A DNA stretch of 64,000 nucleotides from Saprospiraceae bacterium (GCA_016714765.1 JADKCF010000044.1:1-64000), one strand, 5' to 3'. Positions 51,779 through 61,544 are shown, numbered from the stretch's first letter. The notes: a model not told the origin generated them from the sequence alone. Translations and numbers: made by a program.

Positions 51779-52749
51779 ATGTCAGATTCATCATTTATAG
51801 GTCACAATATAGATATAGCGGCTACGTTGCTTAAAAAAGGCGAAGCTGTAGCCATACCTACTGAAACAGTGTATGGCCTTGCAGCCAATGCATTGAATGA
51901 GAGTGCAGTTGCTAAAATATTCAGGATAAAACAAAGGCCTAGTTTCGATCCACTTATTATACATTTGTCATCATTTGACAAAGTGAAGGATTATGTAGAG
52001 CAAATTCCCGAAGTGTTTGTGAAGTTGGCTGAAGCATTTACGCCAGGACCATTGACTTTTTTACTGCTGAAAAAACCCAATATCCCTGATATTGTCACCT
52101 CAGGATCACCTTATGTAGCCATCAGGATTCCATCTCACCCAATTACACTGGCCTTACTTGAAAAGCTGGATTTTCCTCTTGCTGCTCCCAGTGCCAATCC
52201 TTTTGGGTATATTAGTCCTACTACTGCACAACATGTGGCAGATCAGCTGGGCAATAAAATATATTACATTTTAGATGGAGGACCTTGTGATGTCGGCGTG
52301 GAAAGCACGATTGTGGCACTCAATGAAAATGGAGAAATTGAAATTTTGCGCAAGGGTGGCCTGGCGACTGAGAAGATCAGCGAAGTGGCCGGAAATATTA
52401 TTATAAGGGATATTTCTACCTCCAATCCCGAAGCACCCGGCATGCTTACAAGCCACTATGCACCTAAGGTTCCTTGGAGATTTCAAATATTCATGCACTA
52501 CCAGAAGGAATAAATATTCAAAGGACAGGCATTATTGCCTTCCGTAATTTTCTGCCTGATATCCCGACCCGCCATCAGATTGTACTTTCTCCTTCAGGCA
52601 ATTTTACAGATGCTGCGAGAAATCTTTTTGCCGGAATGCGCTATCTGGACGGCTGTGATATAGATGTTATTTATACTGAACTGGTGCCTGAAGAAGACCT
52701 GGGTATCGCCATCAATGACAGGCTTAGAAGAGCATCACACAAGCATTGA
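51779..52749 (+). CDS. sua5: L-threonylcarbamoyladenylate synthase, Sua5 type (one-base frameshift)
   Basis: About 323 aa after repair. It makes threonylcarbamoyl-AMP for t6A37 of tRNAs reading ANN codons. The YrdC domain (about 10-205) shows GEAVAIPTETVYGLAANAL, KIFRIKQRPSFDPLIIHL, FTPGPLTFLL, VAIRIPSHPITLALL and FPLAAPSANPFGYISPTTA. The linker PGMLTSHYAPKVP leads into the Sua5 C-terminal domain, which lies in a different frame from about 52474 (EISNIHALPEGIN ... IVLSPSGNFTDAARNLF ... AINDRLRRAS). One extra T in CCTTGG near 52471-52475 joins them as KVPLEISN, giving the normal two-domain length. As printed, the frame stops at 52513. Confidence 0.92.
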
Positions 52750-52752
52750 GTT

Positions 52753-53229
52753 TTAAAACTTAAGCACTCCGCCCAGACTTAATCGACCTAACAAAAAATC
52801 CTCTCTTCTTGATTTGCTGGTATAAAAAGTAGAATTAGCACCTCCGAAAAGAGAAATTTTTTTATTGATGTTGTATTTTATTTCAAGTGCAGGTTCAAAG
52901 CTTTGTGATAGGTTATTATTAATTCCTAAATCTGATTTGTAAAATATTTCATTTCTAAAGTCAATCCCCGCTCCCATCTCAAACCTATTGAAATTCAATA
53001 AATTGTATCTGTACCCCAAGGTAAAACCCGTACTAAACCTGGACGAAAATCCGGATGCAATCACACTATGTTTTGGAGTAAAAAAATATTCATAACCGAC
53101 ATTCAACGTCAAACCGGTATATCCGCTGTAAGACGAACTTACTCTCAAAGCATTTTTAAATTCAGCATTATGCTGAGCAGAAATCATCAAGGGCAGCATA
53201 GTAAAAAGGAGTATGTACTTCATCTTCAT
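52753..53229 (-). CDS. Small outer-membrane beta-barrel-like protein, hypothetical
   Basis: A 158-aa protein with a signal peptide (MKMKYILLFTMLPLMISAQ). The mature part alternates hydrophobic and polar residues in about eight predicted strands (GLTLNVGYEYFF, STGFTLGYRYNLL, FEMGAGIDFRNEIF, SFEPALEIKYNI, ISLFGGANSTFYT) and ends in F, as outer-membrane barrels often do. No specific family is recognised. It converges on sua5, with stop codons 3 bp apart. Confidence 0.7.
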   Translation of the reverse strand: MKMKYILLFTMLPLMISAQHNAEFKNALRVSSSYSGYTGLTLNVGYEYFFTPKHSVIASGFSSRFSTGFTLGYRYNLLNFNRFEMGAGIDFRNEIFYKSDLGINNNLSQSFEPALEIKYNINKKISLFGGANSTFYTSKSRREDFLLGRLSLGGVLKF

Positions 53230-53361
53230 TAAGTTATGGTTGTTTATTTTTATGGAACGAAATTCAGTTTTACCATGTCTATAATGGTAAAATATTTAAC
53301 TAAACTTTAACTTTGGTACATATTTCATTACCTTCGTGTTACCTAACCAAATTATGACAGG

Positions 53362-54462
53362 ATGAAAATTTATCCCTTTAAAGCATCCTACCCCAATATG
53401 GACCTCATTGCCTCACCTGATTCATTTTTTGATGCTGTAGGCAAGGAGTACAATGATTTCAGAAATGCAGGTTTTTTTTGTACTTCACCTAAAAAGGCGC
53501 TGTTTATTTATCGCATTGAGGGCAAAAAAATCTATACAGGCATCATTGGAAGTAATGAGATCAGTGATATAGAAGACCACAAAATATTGGGTCATGAACA
53601 TACTATCACTGAGAAAGAGCAGTCCATGATGAGCCTGATGTTATTGCGAAAAGCTATGATAAAACCAGTATTGCTAGCTTATGATGCACACAAGGCAATT
53701 GATGATTTTATTCGAAATTTTGTGATGGGCCATAAGCCTTTTTTTAGCATTGGCCTGGTACATAAAAACGAAAAGCACACGCTTTGGGCAGTAGATAAAG
53801 AAGAAGATATCGAGTTGGTCAGGTCATTGTTTTCAAAACATATACTCCAGGCTTACATTGCAGATGGCCATCACAGGGCAGCTATTACTGCCATGTTGGT
53901 CAAGAAAAATTATCTTCATGACAATGATGATGACAAACATCCTGGTTTGTTATGTGCATTTTTTCCATTTGATGATTTGACCATATTTGATTTCAACAGA
54001 GTCGTGGATATCACTATGTCAGAAACCAGGTTCATTGCATCATTGTCAGTGTTTTTTGATATACAACTTTTAGATCATCCACAAAAACCTGAGAGGAAAT
54101 ATCAGCTTACTATGTTTCTCCATGAAGAATGGTACAGCCTTTTATGGAAATCTGAGATTTTATCAGTATATAAAGACAAAAAGGTTCTGTTGGATGTAGA
54201 TTTGTTTAACAACTTCGTTTTGGGTAATATATTGAATATCGAAAATATCCGTTCTGCCACATCGGTCAGGTATATAGAAGGAGTGGCATCCATGGAGTCT
54301 CTGATATCAGCATGTAAATACCCCCGAACTGCCGGATTTTGTATGTACCCGGTCTCTAAAGACGATGTCATCCACACCTCTGATGCACGGGGTGTACTGC
54401 CACCCAAAAGTACATGGTTTGAGCCAAGAATGAAGAATGGATTGGTCATAAAAGAATTTTAA
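53362..54462 (+). CDS. DUF1015 family protein
   Basis: A 366-aa cytosolic protein of the DUF1015 family, whose function is unknown; members often sit near amino-acid metabolism genes. Recognisable blocks: YPFKASYPN at the start, SPKKALFIYRIEGKKIYTGIIG, ILGHEHTITEKEQ, KPVLLAYDAH, and the conserved AYIADGHHRAAIT around residue 170, followed by LLCAFFPFDDLTIFDFNRVV. It is somewhat shorter than the common length of about 410 aa but has intact ends. It lies 29 bp upstream of an amidohydrolase gene on the same strand. Confidence 0.82.
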   Translation: MKIYPFKASYPNMDLIASPDSFFDAVGKEYNDFRNAGFFCTSPKKALFIYRIEGKKIYTGIIGSNEISDIEDHKILGHEHTITEKEQSMMSLMLLRKAMIKPVLLAYDAHKAIDDFIRNFVMGHKPFFSIGLVHKNEKHTLWAVDKEEDIELVRSLFSKHILQAYIADGHHRAAITAMLVKKNYLHDNDDDKHPGLLCAFFPFDDLTIFDFNRVVDITMSETRFIASLSVFFDIQLLDHPQKPERKYQLTMFLHEEWYSLLWKSEILSVYKDKKVLLDVDLFNNFVLGNILNIENIRSATSVRYIEGVASMESLISACKYPRTAGFCMYPVSKDDVIHTSDARGVLPPKSTWFEPRMKNGLVIKEF

Positions 54463-54491
54463 AGTATTATTGTGCCAAAAATAGAAGAGGT

Positions 54492-55664
54492 ATGATCAGG
54501 AAATTCAGTGCCGATGCAGTATTTACGTCTGATGCAAAACTCGTTTCGGGGGTAGTGATTGTGGTTGATGAAGGAGGTAAAATCCTCAGTATTGACCCTT
54601 ATGCAGAGCATGATCCATCATCAGTAAGCATGTTGCAGGGTATCTTGATTCCAGGATTTGTCAATACACATTGCCATCTTGAGCTTTCACACATGAAAGG
54701 TAAGGTGGATACAGGTACAGGCTTACTTCCTTTTTTAAAAAATGTGGTTAGTTTCAGAGATATAGAGCAGTCAGTCATCGACCAGGCTATCATCGATGGG
54801 GATAAGGAAATGTACCGAAATGGAATTGTCGCCGTTGGGGATATTTCCAATAAAACGGATACTGCCAAGGTCAAGTCAGAAAGTCTTTTGGACTATTATA
54901 CTTTTGTAGAAATGTTTGATTTTCTACAGCCTTCCATGACAAATGCAACTATCATACAATATTCCTCTGTGATGGAGGGACAGAGTCATTATGGTTTTAA
55001 TAAAAAATCATATGTTCCGCATGCACCATATACGGTTACGCCACAATTGTTTGATTTTATCAATAGCCAGAATTCACCCGGATCGACCATAAGTATTCAT
55101 AATCAGGAAACTACATCTGAGAATGAATTATTTGTGACTGGCAAAGGTGGATTCAGCGATTTTTATAAAAGTTTTGGATTTGGTATGGATCACTTTGAAC
55201 CAATCGGAAAGTCCTCCATTCATTACACTATAAAAAACCTGTCTCCTGAGTTTCGCACCATATTTGTCCACAATACTTTGACGACAAAAGAAGATGTCGA
55301 GGCAGCATCTCTTTGGAATAAAAATATATTTTGGGCTACTTGCCCCAATGCTAATCTATACATAGAAAACAGGTTGCCGGATTATCGCGTTTTTCTGGAC
55401 AGCAACGCTAAAGTTACTGTTGGCACCGATAGCCTGACGTCCAACTGGCAACTGTCTGTTTGGGAAGAGGTCAAAACAATCAGAAAGTATCAATCATACA
55501 TTCCACTGGAGACATGTCTAAGCTGGGCAACCACTAATGGAGCTGCAGCACTGGGATTTGACGATAGATTGGGAAGCTTCGAAGTGGGCAAGACTCCCGG
55601 TTTGGTTTTATTAGGTGGCGATGTATGTGATGAGAGAGGACTTATTCCTGTCAGAGTTATGTAG
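54492..55664 (+). CDS. Amidohydrolase family protein (COG0402-like deaminase)
   Basis: A 390-aa metal-dependent hydrolase of the amidohydrolase superfamily. Metal ligands are visible: HxH in GFVNTHCHLELSH (about residues 55-57), histidine in STISIHNQET, histidine in TIFVHNTLT and aspartate in VTVGTDSLTSNW. The C-terminus has the typical GSFEVGKTPGLVLL loop. The closest groups are guanine, aminodeoxyfutalosine and related deaminases; the substrate is not readable. Aminodeoxyfutalosine deamination for menaquinone synthesis is a guess without neighbouring mqn genes. It is probably in an operon with the DUF1015 gene 29 bp upstream. Confidence 0.82.
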   Translation: MIRKFSADAVFTSDAKLVSGVVIVVDEGGKILSIDPYAEHDPSSVSMLQGILIPGFVNTHCHLELSHMKGKVDTGTGLLPFLKNVVSFRDIEQSVIDQAIIDGDKEMYRNGIVAVGDISNKTDTAKVKSESLLDYYTFVEMFDFLQPSMTNATIIQYSSVMEGQSHYGFNKKSYVPHAPYTVTPQLFDFINSQNSPGSTISIHNQETTSENELFVTGKGGFSDFYKSFGFGMDHFEPIGKSSIHYTIKNLSPEFRTIFVHNTLTTKEDVEAASLWNKNIFWATCPNANLYIENRLPDYRVFLDSNAKVTVGTDSLTSNWQLSVWEEVKTIRKYQSYIPLETCLSWATTNGAAALGFDDRLGSFEVGKTPGLVLLGGDVCDERGLIPVRVM

Positions 55665-55768
55665 AAATGTATGCTTTTTGCGGTTTATTTTTAGTGGGAA
55701 GATGTATTGTCTCGTCAACTTGGAGCACATTAATTGTTTTTTGCCTTCTGCATTTGTAGCTTTTTCCT

Positions 55769-55776
55769 TACTTTTG
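55769..55776 (+). promoter_or_regulatory. Candidate -7 box of asnS
   Basis: TACTTTTG fits TAnnTTTG, 30 bp before the asnS ATG at 55806. A TTG at 55741-55743 is 25 bp upstream, slightly long. Confidence 0.35.
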
Positions 55777-55805
55777 CGCCTCTATTGGATTTAAAACATA
55801 TCATC

Positions 55806-57257
55806 ATGGCAACAAGGGTAAGAGTAAAAGATATTTTTTCAGCTGCAACCGGTCAGCAATATACTGTTATGGGTTGGGTACGCACATTCAGAAACAATCA
55901 GTTTATAGCACTTAATGATGGTTCATGCCTTGCCAATCTTCAGGTAGTAGTAGACATGGAAAATACGGATGCGGATACCATCAGACGTATCACCACAGGA
56001 GCAGGGATAAGTATCACTGGTCAGCTGATAGAGTCTCAGGGCAAAGGTCAAACAGTAGAACTTGTCGCAGAAAAAATAGAAATACTTGGGGATTGTGATC
56101 CTGAAACATACCCGATCCAACTCAAAAATAGGCCAAGCTTAGAGTACCTCAGAGAGATCGCTCACTTACGATTCCGTACCAATGCTTTTAGTGCGATTTC
56201 CAGAGTGAAACAAACCCTTTTTTACGGAATTCACAAATTTTTTAATGATCGTGATTTTGTCAATGTTCACTCTCCGATTATCACGGGTAGTGATGCCGAA
56301 GGTGCAGGAGAAATGTTTCAAGTGACGACTTTAGATATCAATAATTTACCCAAAAACGAAGATGGTAGCATCAATTACAAAGAAGACTTCTTCGGAAGGG
56401 CGACCAATCTTACTGTTTCTGGACAACTTCAGGCAGAATTGGCTGCATTGGCTTTGGGAAGGGTTTATACTTTTGGGCCTACTTTCCGTGCCGAAAAATC
56501 CAATACTACCCGACATCTTGCGGAGTTCTGGATGATGGAGCCCGAAGTAGCTTTCAATGATCTTCATGACAATATGGATCTAGCTGAAGACATGTTGAAA
56601 TTTTTGATACGATACGCATTGGACAACTGTAAAGAAGATTTAGCATTCCTGGAGCAAAGACTCATCGATGACGAAAAGACTAAGCCACAGGCTGAGCGAT
56701 CCGAGATGACTTTGACGGAAAAACTGAAGTTTTGTTTGGCAGAACCTTTTGAGCGACTGACTTATACAGAAGCCATTGAAATACTTAAAAATTCAACACC
56801 CAACAAAAAAGGCAAATTCCAATATCCTATCGAAAAATGGGGTGCGGACCTTCAGTCAGAACATGAAAGATATCTGGTAGAAAAACACTTCAAAAAACCA
56901 GTAATCCTGACCAACTATCCTGCGGATATCAAGGCTTTTTACATGAGGCAGGATGATCCAAAAGAAGGTGTAGCAGGGCCTACGGTTTCTGCTATGGATA
57001 TATTATTTCCAGGTATAGGAGAGATCATCGGTGGATCGCAAAGAGAAGAGAGGCTCGACAAGCTTCTCAGACGTATGGAAGAAATGCATATTCCGGCAGA
57101 AGAGATGTCATGGTTTTTGGACACAAGGAGATATGGTACCGTACCACACGCTGGTTTTGGACTGGGATTTGAGAGATTGGTTTTGTTTGTTACGGGTATG
57201 ACCAATATCAGAGATGTGATTCCTTTCCCTAGATATCCGGGCAATGCAGAGTTCTAA
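55806..57257 (+). CDS. asnS: Asparagine--tRNA ligase
   Basis: A 483-aa class IIb synthetase charging tRNA-Asn. ATG 55806 starts MATRVRVKDIF, the family N-terminus; an in-frame start at 55734 adds 24 hydrophobic, non-conserved residues. The OB fold (about 1-110) shows VMGWVRTFRNNQFIALNDGS. The catalytic core has FVNVHSPIITGSDAEGAGEMFQVTT, a LTVSGQLQAELAALALGRVYTFGPTFRAE segment (motif 2), and GFGLGFERLVLFVTGM (motif 3). Length is normal for bacterial AsnRS (about 465-485). The last 14 bp overlap the next gene. Confidence 0.96.
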   Translation: MATRVRVKDIFSAATGQQYTVMGWVRTFRNNQFIALNDGSCLANLQVVVDMENTDADTIRRITTGAGISITGQLIESQGKGQTVELVAEKIEILGDCDPETYPIQLKNRPSLEYLREIAHLRFRTNAFSAISRVKQTLFYGIHKFFNDRDFVNVHSPIITGSDAEGAGEMFQVTTLDINNLPKNEDGSINYKEDFFGRATNLTVSGQLQAELAALALGRVYTFGPTFRAEKSNTTRHLAEFWMMEPEVAFNDLHDNMDLAEDMLKFLIRYALDNCKEDLAFLEQRLIDDEKTKPQAERSEMTLTEKLKFCLAEPFERLTYTEAIEILKNSTPNKKGKFQYPIEKWGADLQSEHERYLVEKHFKKPVILTNYPADIKAFYMRQDDPKEGVAGPTVSAMDILFPGIGEIIGGSQREERLDKLLRRMEEMHIPAEEMSWFLDTRRYGTVPHAGFGLGFERLVLFVTGMTNIRDVIPFPRYPGNAEF

Positions 57258-57978
57258 AATCAATTGGGATACTGTAAGGTCTACCGGACTAAAGTATATT
57301 GCTGAGCTTTTTGTGGTAGTATTTGGCGTATATCTAGGCTTCATGGCCAATAATTATTCTGAAGATTTACAGCAAAAGGAATATGTAAATACAACCATAA
57401 AAGAAATGTACCAGGGCCTTGCAGAAGATGCGAAAGATGCTGAGTTGAATAAAAGCGGACATTTAGGCGGCCAAAAAGCGGTTCAATATTTTATGAACTT
57501 ATCCAATAATAAAGCTGTCAGCATGGATTCTTTTGAATTATACTTCTTAGGAGTATTGACAAGAAATTTTGTGAGTGTTCAAAATAGTTCCCCATTTGAA
57601 ACTATAAAAGCAAAAGGTTTTAATTTGATCACAAATGATTCCCTTCGTAAAAACATGATCAAACTCTATGATTTTCAATATGAATTTCTCGAAAAACTGG
57701 AAGAAAAGTATCAAGAAACACAGTTTTATTCGAATGAAGCAAATCATATCAATGAAATATTAGCCCCTTCTATACTATATGATGATGAAGGAAAGTTTGT
57801 TAAAGTGAGAGTGCCCTTGCTATTAAACGAAAAGGATAGAAATAGATTAATTTTGGTACTGAAAAGGATTAAGTTTAATAGAAAGTTTATTATATCTTTA
57901 TATGATACGGTAATTCAGGATATACAGAATCTAAGAAAACAATTGGAAGTGGAATATCCTTTCGTTTTGGAAAAATGA
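57244..57978 (+). CDS. Membrane-anchored hypothetical protein resembling DUF6090
   Basis: A 244-aa protein. It has a short N-terminal tail, one membrane segment at about residues 15-37 (YIAELFVVVFGVYLGFMAN) and then a charged, helical C-terminal domain. The pattern of a single helix followed by NNYSEDLQQKEYVNTTIKEM resembles the DUF6090 family of Bacteroidota, a tentative match with no known function. It starts inside asnS (14 bp overlap) and its stop overlaps the ATPase start by 4 bp (ATGA), so it is translationally coupled to that ATPase. The pair may act together at the membrane, which is only an inference. Confidence 0.65.
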   Translation: MQSSKINWDTVRSTGLKYIAELFVVVFGVYLGFMANNYSEDLQQKEYVNTTIKEMYQGLAEDAKDAELNKSGHLGGQKAVQYFMNLSNNKAVSMDSFELYFLGVLTRNFVSVQNSSPFETIKAKGFNLITNDSLRKNMIKLYDFQYEFLEKLEEKYQETQFYSNEANHINEILAPSILYDDEGKFVKVRVPLLLNEKDRNRLILVLKRIKFNRKFIISLYDTVIQDIQNLRKQLEVEYPFVLEK

Positions 57979-58712
57979 TTTCTGCACGTCCATATATAAA
58001 ATCAGTATTCTTCAAAGAAGAAGAAACCAAGAACAGACGTGGTTATCCTTACGACATTCCATCTATACGGCAATGCGAAAACATCAAATTTCACCCGGAT
58101 GTCACCTTTTTTATTGGCGAAAACGGCGCTGGTAAATCTACACTACTCGAAGCCATAGCGATAGCCTATGGGTTTAATCCTGAAGGTGGGACGAAGAATG
58201 CACAGTTTGAAGTACACAATACACATTCAGATCTGCATCAAGCCATAAAATTGTCCAAAAGCTTCAAAATACCAGGAGATGCATACTTTCTAAGGGCCGA
58301 AAGTTTTTACAATGTAGCTACAAAAGCGGAAGAATTTGGGGTACTAAAAAGTTATGGTGGTAAATCTCTCCACGAACAATCCCACGGCGAAGCTTTTCTG
58401 GCAACGCTTATGCACAAGCTCACAGGCAATGGATTATATCTCCTAGACGAACCCGAAGCGGCACTCTCTCCTGCACGCCAATTGACAGCTATCAGCATGA
58501 TCCACCAATTGGTACAACAAGACTCGCAGTTTATCATCGCTACGCACTCACCCATCATCATGGCATATCCCAATGCGCGAATCTATGAGTTTAGTGTAGA
58601 TGGTATCAAAGAAGTGAGCTATGAGGAGACCGACCACTACCAGATAACAAAATCCTTTCTGGACAATCCGGAAATCAGCCTTAAGCTGCTGATGGAGAAT
58701 GAAGAAGGGTGA
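57975..58712 (+). CDS. AAA family ATPase (COG3910-like, ABC-type ATP-binding fold)
   Basis: A 245-aa single-domain ATPase. Walker A is FIGENGAGKSTLLEAIA at about residues 44-60, an ABC-like signature is SHGEAFLA near 140, Walker B is GLYLLDEPEAALSP near 155-168 and the switch histidine is in FIIATHSPIIMAYP. The fold is that of small SMC/ABC-like predicted ATPases without a transporter partner or coiled-coil arm. The first codon overlaps the stop of the preceding membrane-anchored gene (ATGA), so the two form a coupled pair. Function is unknown; similar ATPases occur in housekeeping and defence settings, and nothing here decides between them. Confidence 0.82.
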   Translation: MISARPYIKSVFFKEEETKNRRGYPYDIPSIRQCENIKFHPDVTFFIGENGAGKSTLLEAIAIAYGFNPEGGTKNAQFEVHNTHSDLHQAIKLSKSFKIPGDAYFLRAESFYNVATKAEEFGVLKSYGGKSLHEQSHGEAFLATLMHKLTGNGLYLLDEPEAALSPARQLTAISMIHQLVQQDSQFIIATHSPIIMAYPNARIYEFSVDGIKEVSYEETDHYQITKSFLDNPEISLKLLMENEEG

Positions 58713-58751
58713 GCTATGCCCATTCCATTTGGCTAAAAGTACTAAATATAC

Positions 58752-58841
58752 TTACAGCATCTTGTTATTCTGGAGTATTTCCATTACTATTTCAAACTGT
58801 TCTCTTTTACTAAGTGTTTTAACATCTATTACGCTTGCCAT
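58752..58841 (-). CDS. Possible 29-aa small ORF or gene remnant
   Basis: Reading on the minus strand gives MASVIDVKTLSKREQFEIV then MEILQNNKML and a stop. The amphipathic, charged pattern looks protein-like (a helix with LSKREQFEIV), unlike the random AT-rich sequence around it. It may be a small gene or the remains of a longer one such as an antitoxin-like gene; no family is recognised. It occupies the 218-bp gap between the ATPase and the PfkB kinase. Confidence 0.3.
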   Translation of the reverse strand: MASVIDVKTLSKREQFEIVMEILQNNKML

Positions 58842-58930
58842 AATATAAATATTTAAATAACTAAAACGATTTACAACAAATATTAGTTCCGAACGACCAT
58901 TTATCAAAACAATTACAATACATCACTTGA

Positions 58931-59848
58931 TCAGACTAAATCAAAGTGCATCAGCTTTTTGAATCTGGCGAGTCTTTCATCAATCTCCGGCATAGATAGT
59001 ATTTGCAATTTGTTCAGACTGAAGTCTTCGACACAAAATGATGCCATGGCAGACCCCGCAATAATGGCCCGTTTCATATTTTCCATATTTATATCATCCG
59101 TTTTGTCGAGATAGCCCATCAGACCACCGGCAAAGGTGTCACCCGCTCCTGTTGGATCAAATACCTGAGCCAACGGTAAGGCTGGGGCATAAAAAATGTC
59201 ATCTTCAGAAAAGAGCAAGGCTCCATGTTCTCCTTTTTTGATCACCAGATATTTGGGTCCCATTTCGTGGATGACCTTGGCGGCATTGACAAGTGAGTGT
59301 TCGCCTGATAGTTGGCGTGCTTCTTCATCGTTGATAGTCAGCAGATCTACTCTCGCTATTACTTCTTTGAGCTCATCCATTGCGATATCCATCCAGAAGT
59401 TCATGGTATCGAGTGCTATCAGCTTCTGACTTCCGTCCAGTTGGTCGAGTACACTTTTCTGTATAGCAGGTGTCAGATTGCCGAGCATGACATACTTGGC
59501 TGATTTAGCAGCGTCAGGAAGAATAGGGTCAAAATCAGCCAGTACGTTGAGGTCTGTCACCAAAGTATCCCTGTTGTTCATATTGTTGTGGTATCGCCCA
59601 GCCCAGAAAAACGACTTCCCGCCTTCCACAATTTTGAGGCCGTCCATATTGACACCTCGGTCACGTAATCTTTGAAGCTCGTATTCTGGAAAATCATCTC
59701 CTACTATGGACACAAGATGAATGTCATTGGTAAAATAGGAAGCTGACCAACTGATATATGTACAGGCACCACCTATTACCATTTCAGCTTTGCCATATGG
59801 CGTTTCTATGGTATCAAAAGCTACGGTACCTACTGTAAGAAGACTCAT
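58931..59848 (-). CDS. PfkB family carbohydrate kinase
   Basis: A 305-aa ribokinase-fold sugar or nucleoside kinase. The N-terminal half has a GGACTYISWSASYF motif (the GG-rich first PfkB signature region) and VSIVGDDFPEYEL. The second signature, with the anion hole and catalytic aspartate, is DPTGAGDTFAGGLMGYL at about residues 230-246. The IALDTMNFWMD and TINDEEARQLSGE segments fit ribokinase/adenosine-kinase relatives. The phosphate acceptor is not predictable. It is transcribed towards the coupled ATPase pair, away from the GH30 gene located 122 bp upstream of its start. Confidence 0.88.
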   Translation of the reverse strand: MSLLTVGTVAFDTIETPYGKAEMVIGGACTYISWSASYFTNDIHLVSIVGDDFPEYELQRLRDRGVNMDGLKIVEGGKSFFWAGRYHNNMNNRDTLVTDLNVLADFDPILPDAAKSAKYVMLGNLTPAIQKSVLDQLDGSQKLIALDTMNFWMDIAMDELKEVIARVDLLTINDEEARQLSGEHSLVNAAKVIHEMGPKYLVIKKGEHGALLFSEDDIFYAPALPLAQVFDPTGAGDTFAGGLMGYLDKTDDINMENMKRAIIAGSAMASFCVEDFSLNKLQILSMPEIDERLARFKKLMHFDLV

Positions 59849-59970
59849 TTGTTATGTATTTTAAAAATTTTAAAGCCCCAAAGGTAGCGTATTTATTTTT
59901 ACTGACCAATTGCTTGCTTTTTGCATTGTGTTTTTAAGCGTTCTGTATAGTTGGCGCTCACTAAATCTTA

Positions 59971-61413
59971 CTAAATTATCAGGGTCTGAATAGCGTGTGG
60001 CAGTATAGATATTTCGGCTGCCTTTGTACCAATGCAAAGGTTATAAGATATTTTTATATCACTTTGATTCATTACTACTACTACTATTTTGCCATCCGTA
60101 TTTACAAAAGAGGTGGTCAGTAGCTGGCTTCGGCTGGGAGCACTGATGATGCGCTTGGCTCCAGGCCGGATAAATTTTGAAAAATGGCCAATGTAATAAT
60201 ATGATGGTGTAAAAATTAGTTTGTCGGACTTGCTGTCAGCATGTATCGGGGCAAAGCAAAAATTTCCAACGTGATTAGGTCCACCTGTTTCATCCAGGAG
60301 GATATTCCAGTCCGTCCATCCTACAGTACCATTGTTAAAATCGTGGATTATGGATCTTCCGTAGCGTTCGCCATTAGCCCAGTATTGATATTTACCGGCA
60401 TCAAATGATTCTACACATCCTTCGGTGAACATCAATTTTTTGTCAGGAAAGGCTTGGTGTACCAGGCCCACATTTTCGAACATTGCAGTGCCGCCACTCC
60501 AGGGTTCGTACCAATGAAAACCCATTCCCCATGCATATTTGGATGCTTCAGGATCATTGAAGATTGTATTTGCTCTTTGGTTCATCAAGTCACGGTTATG
60601 ATCCCAGACGATGATTTTTTTATCTCCCAAACCATTTTTTTGTAATGTAGGGCCGAGGTTGTTTTTCAAAAAGTCGCGTTCTTCCTCTGCAGTAAAGATG
60701 CAGGACTCCCACCTTTGTGTGGCCATGGGTTCATTCTGGATCGTCAGACCCCATATCGGAATACCTTCTTTTTCGTATGCCCGGATAAATTTTACAAAAT
60801 ACTGAGCCCATACAGGTGCGAATTCAGGTTTGAGTTTACCTCCTTTAAGCATATCTCCATTCGTTTTCATGAATGCCGGGGGGCTCCATGGACTGACATA
60901 CATTGTCAGCTGACCACCGGCCGCAGCAATAGCTTTTTTTATGAATGGAATCCGGTAGTTCTTATCATGATCTATGCTGAAGGTTTTTAATTCTGTATCC
61001 CCTTCGGCGATATAGGTATAACTGCCGCTACTGAAATCGCAACTATGGATAGTAGTCCTTGCAAGCGTATAACCGATTCCAATATCTTTATCAAAGTATG
61101 CTTTGAGTAGGTCTTCCTGCTTAGTGTCTGAGAGCTTTGCGAAGGTCTCTGCACTGGCATCCGTCAGGGCTGCGCCTATACCTAAAAAAGATTGAAAAGT
61201 TTTTCCAGGGTCTACAAACACACATACCTGTGTTTCCAGAGGTTGTGGCATGTCTCTGAAGCGGGCAACTTCAGTCTTGGACAGTCGCAAATCAGTATTT
61301 TCGGCAGAAGTGTATACTGTGATCGTTTTGCTATCTGATGTGAAGGTCTGAGAAATCTTTTGATGGCAAGATGCTGCAAAAATCGACAGTGATGCAATGA
61401 GTATTATTCTCAT
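59971..61413 (-). CDS. Glycoside hydrolase family 30 lipoprotein
   Basis: A 480-aa secreted glycosidase. The start is ATG 61413, giving a lipoprotein signal peptide (MRIILIASLSIFAASC) with a lipobox ending at C16; an upstream in-frame Met at 61470 is unlikely. The catalytic (beta/alpha)8 domain covers about residues 65-400. The acid/base is E228 in LTIQNEPMATQRWESC, and the nucleophile is E331 in KLMFTEGCVES. The small GH30 side beta-sandwich makes up the end (KRIISAPSRSQLLTTSFVNTDGKIVVVVMNQS). Family substrates include beta-1,6-glucans and glucosylceramide; the exact one cannot be read. A lipid anchor suggests an outer-membrane or cell-surface location. Confidence 0.9.
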   Translation of the reverse strand: MRIILIASLSIFAASCHQKISQTFTSDSKTITVYTSAENTDLRLSKTEVARFRDMPQPLETQVCVFVDPGKTFQSFLGIGAALTDASAETFAKLSDTKQEDLLKAYFDKDIGIGYTLARTTIHSCDFSSGSYTYIAEGDTELKTFSIDHDKNYRIPFIKKAIAAAGGQLTMYVSPWSPPAFMKTNGDMLKGGKLKPEFAPVWAQYFVKFIRAYEKEGIPIWGLTIQNEPMATQRWESCIFTAEEERDFLKNNLGPTLQKNGLGDKKIIVWDHNRDLMNQRANTIFNDPEASKYAWGMGFHWYEPWSGGTAMFENVGLVHQAFPDKKLMFTEGCVESFDAGKYQYWANGERYGRSIIHDFNNGTVGWTDWNILLDETGGPNHVGNFCFAPIHADSKSDKLIFTPSYYYIGHFSKFIRPGAKRIISAPSRSQLLTTSFVNTDGKIVVVVMNQSDIKISYNLCIGTKAAEISILPHAIQTLII

Positions 61414-61544
61414 GATATGGTAGGTATTTATGCTTAAAAAAATAAAGTTAAAAAGTACTCTATCCTGCAAAAATAGCTTTTTATTCGTTTGAAATTGAAA
61501 GGTGGGTAATAATTCTTGTGTCTACTTAACGGTAATTATATTTG

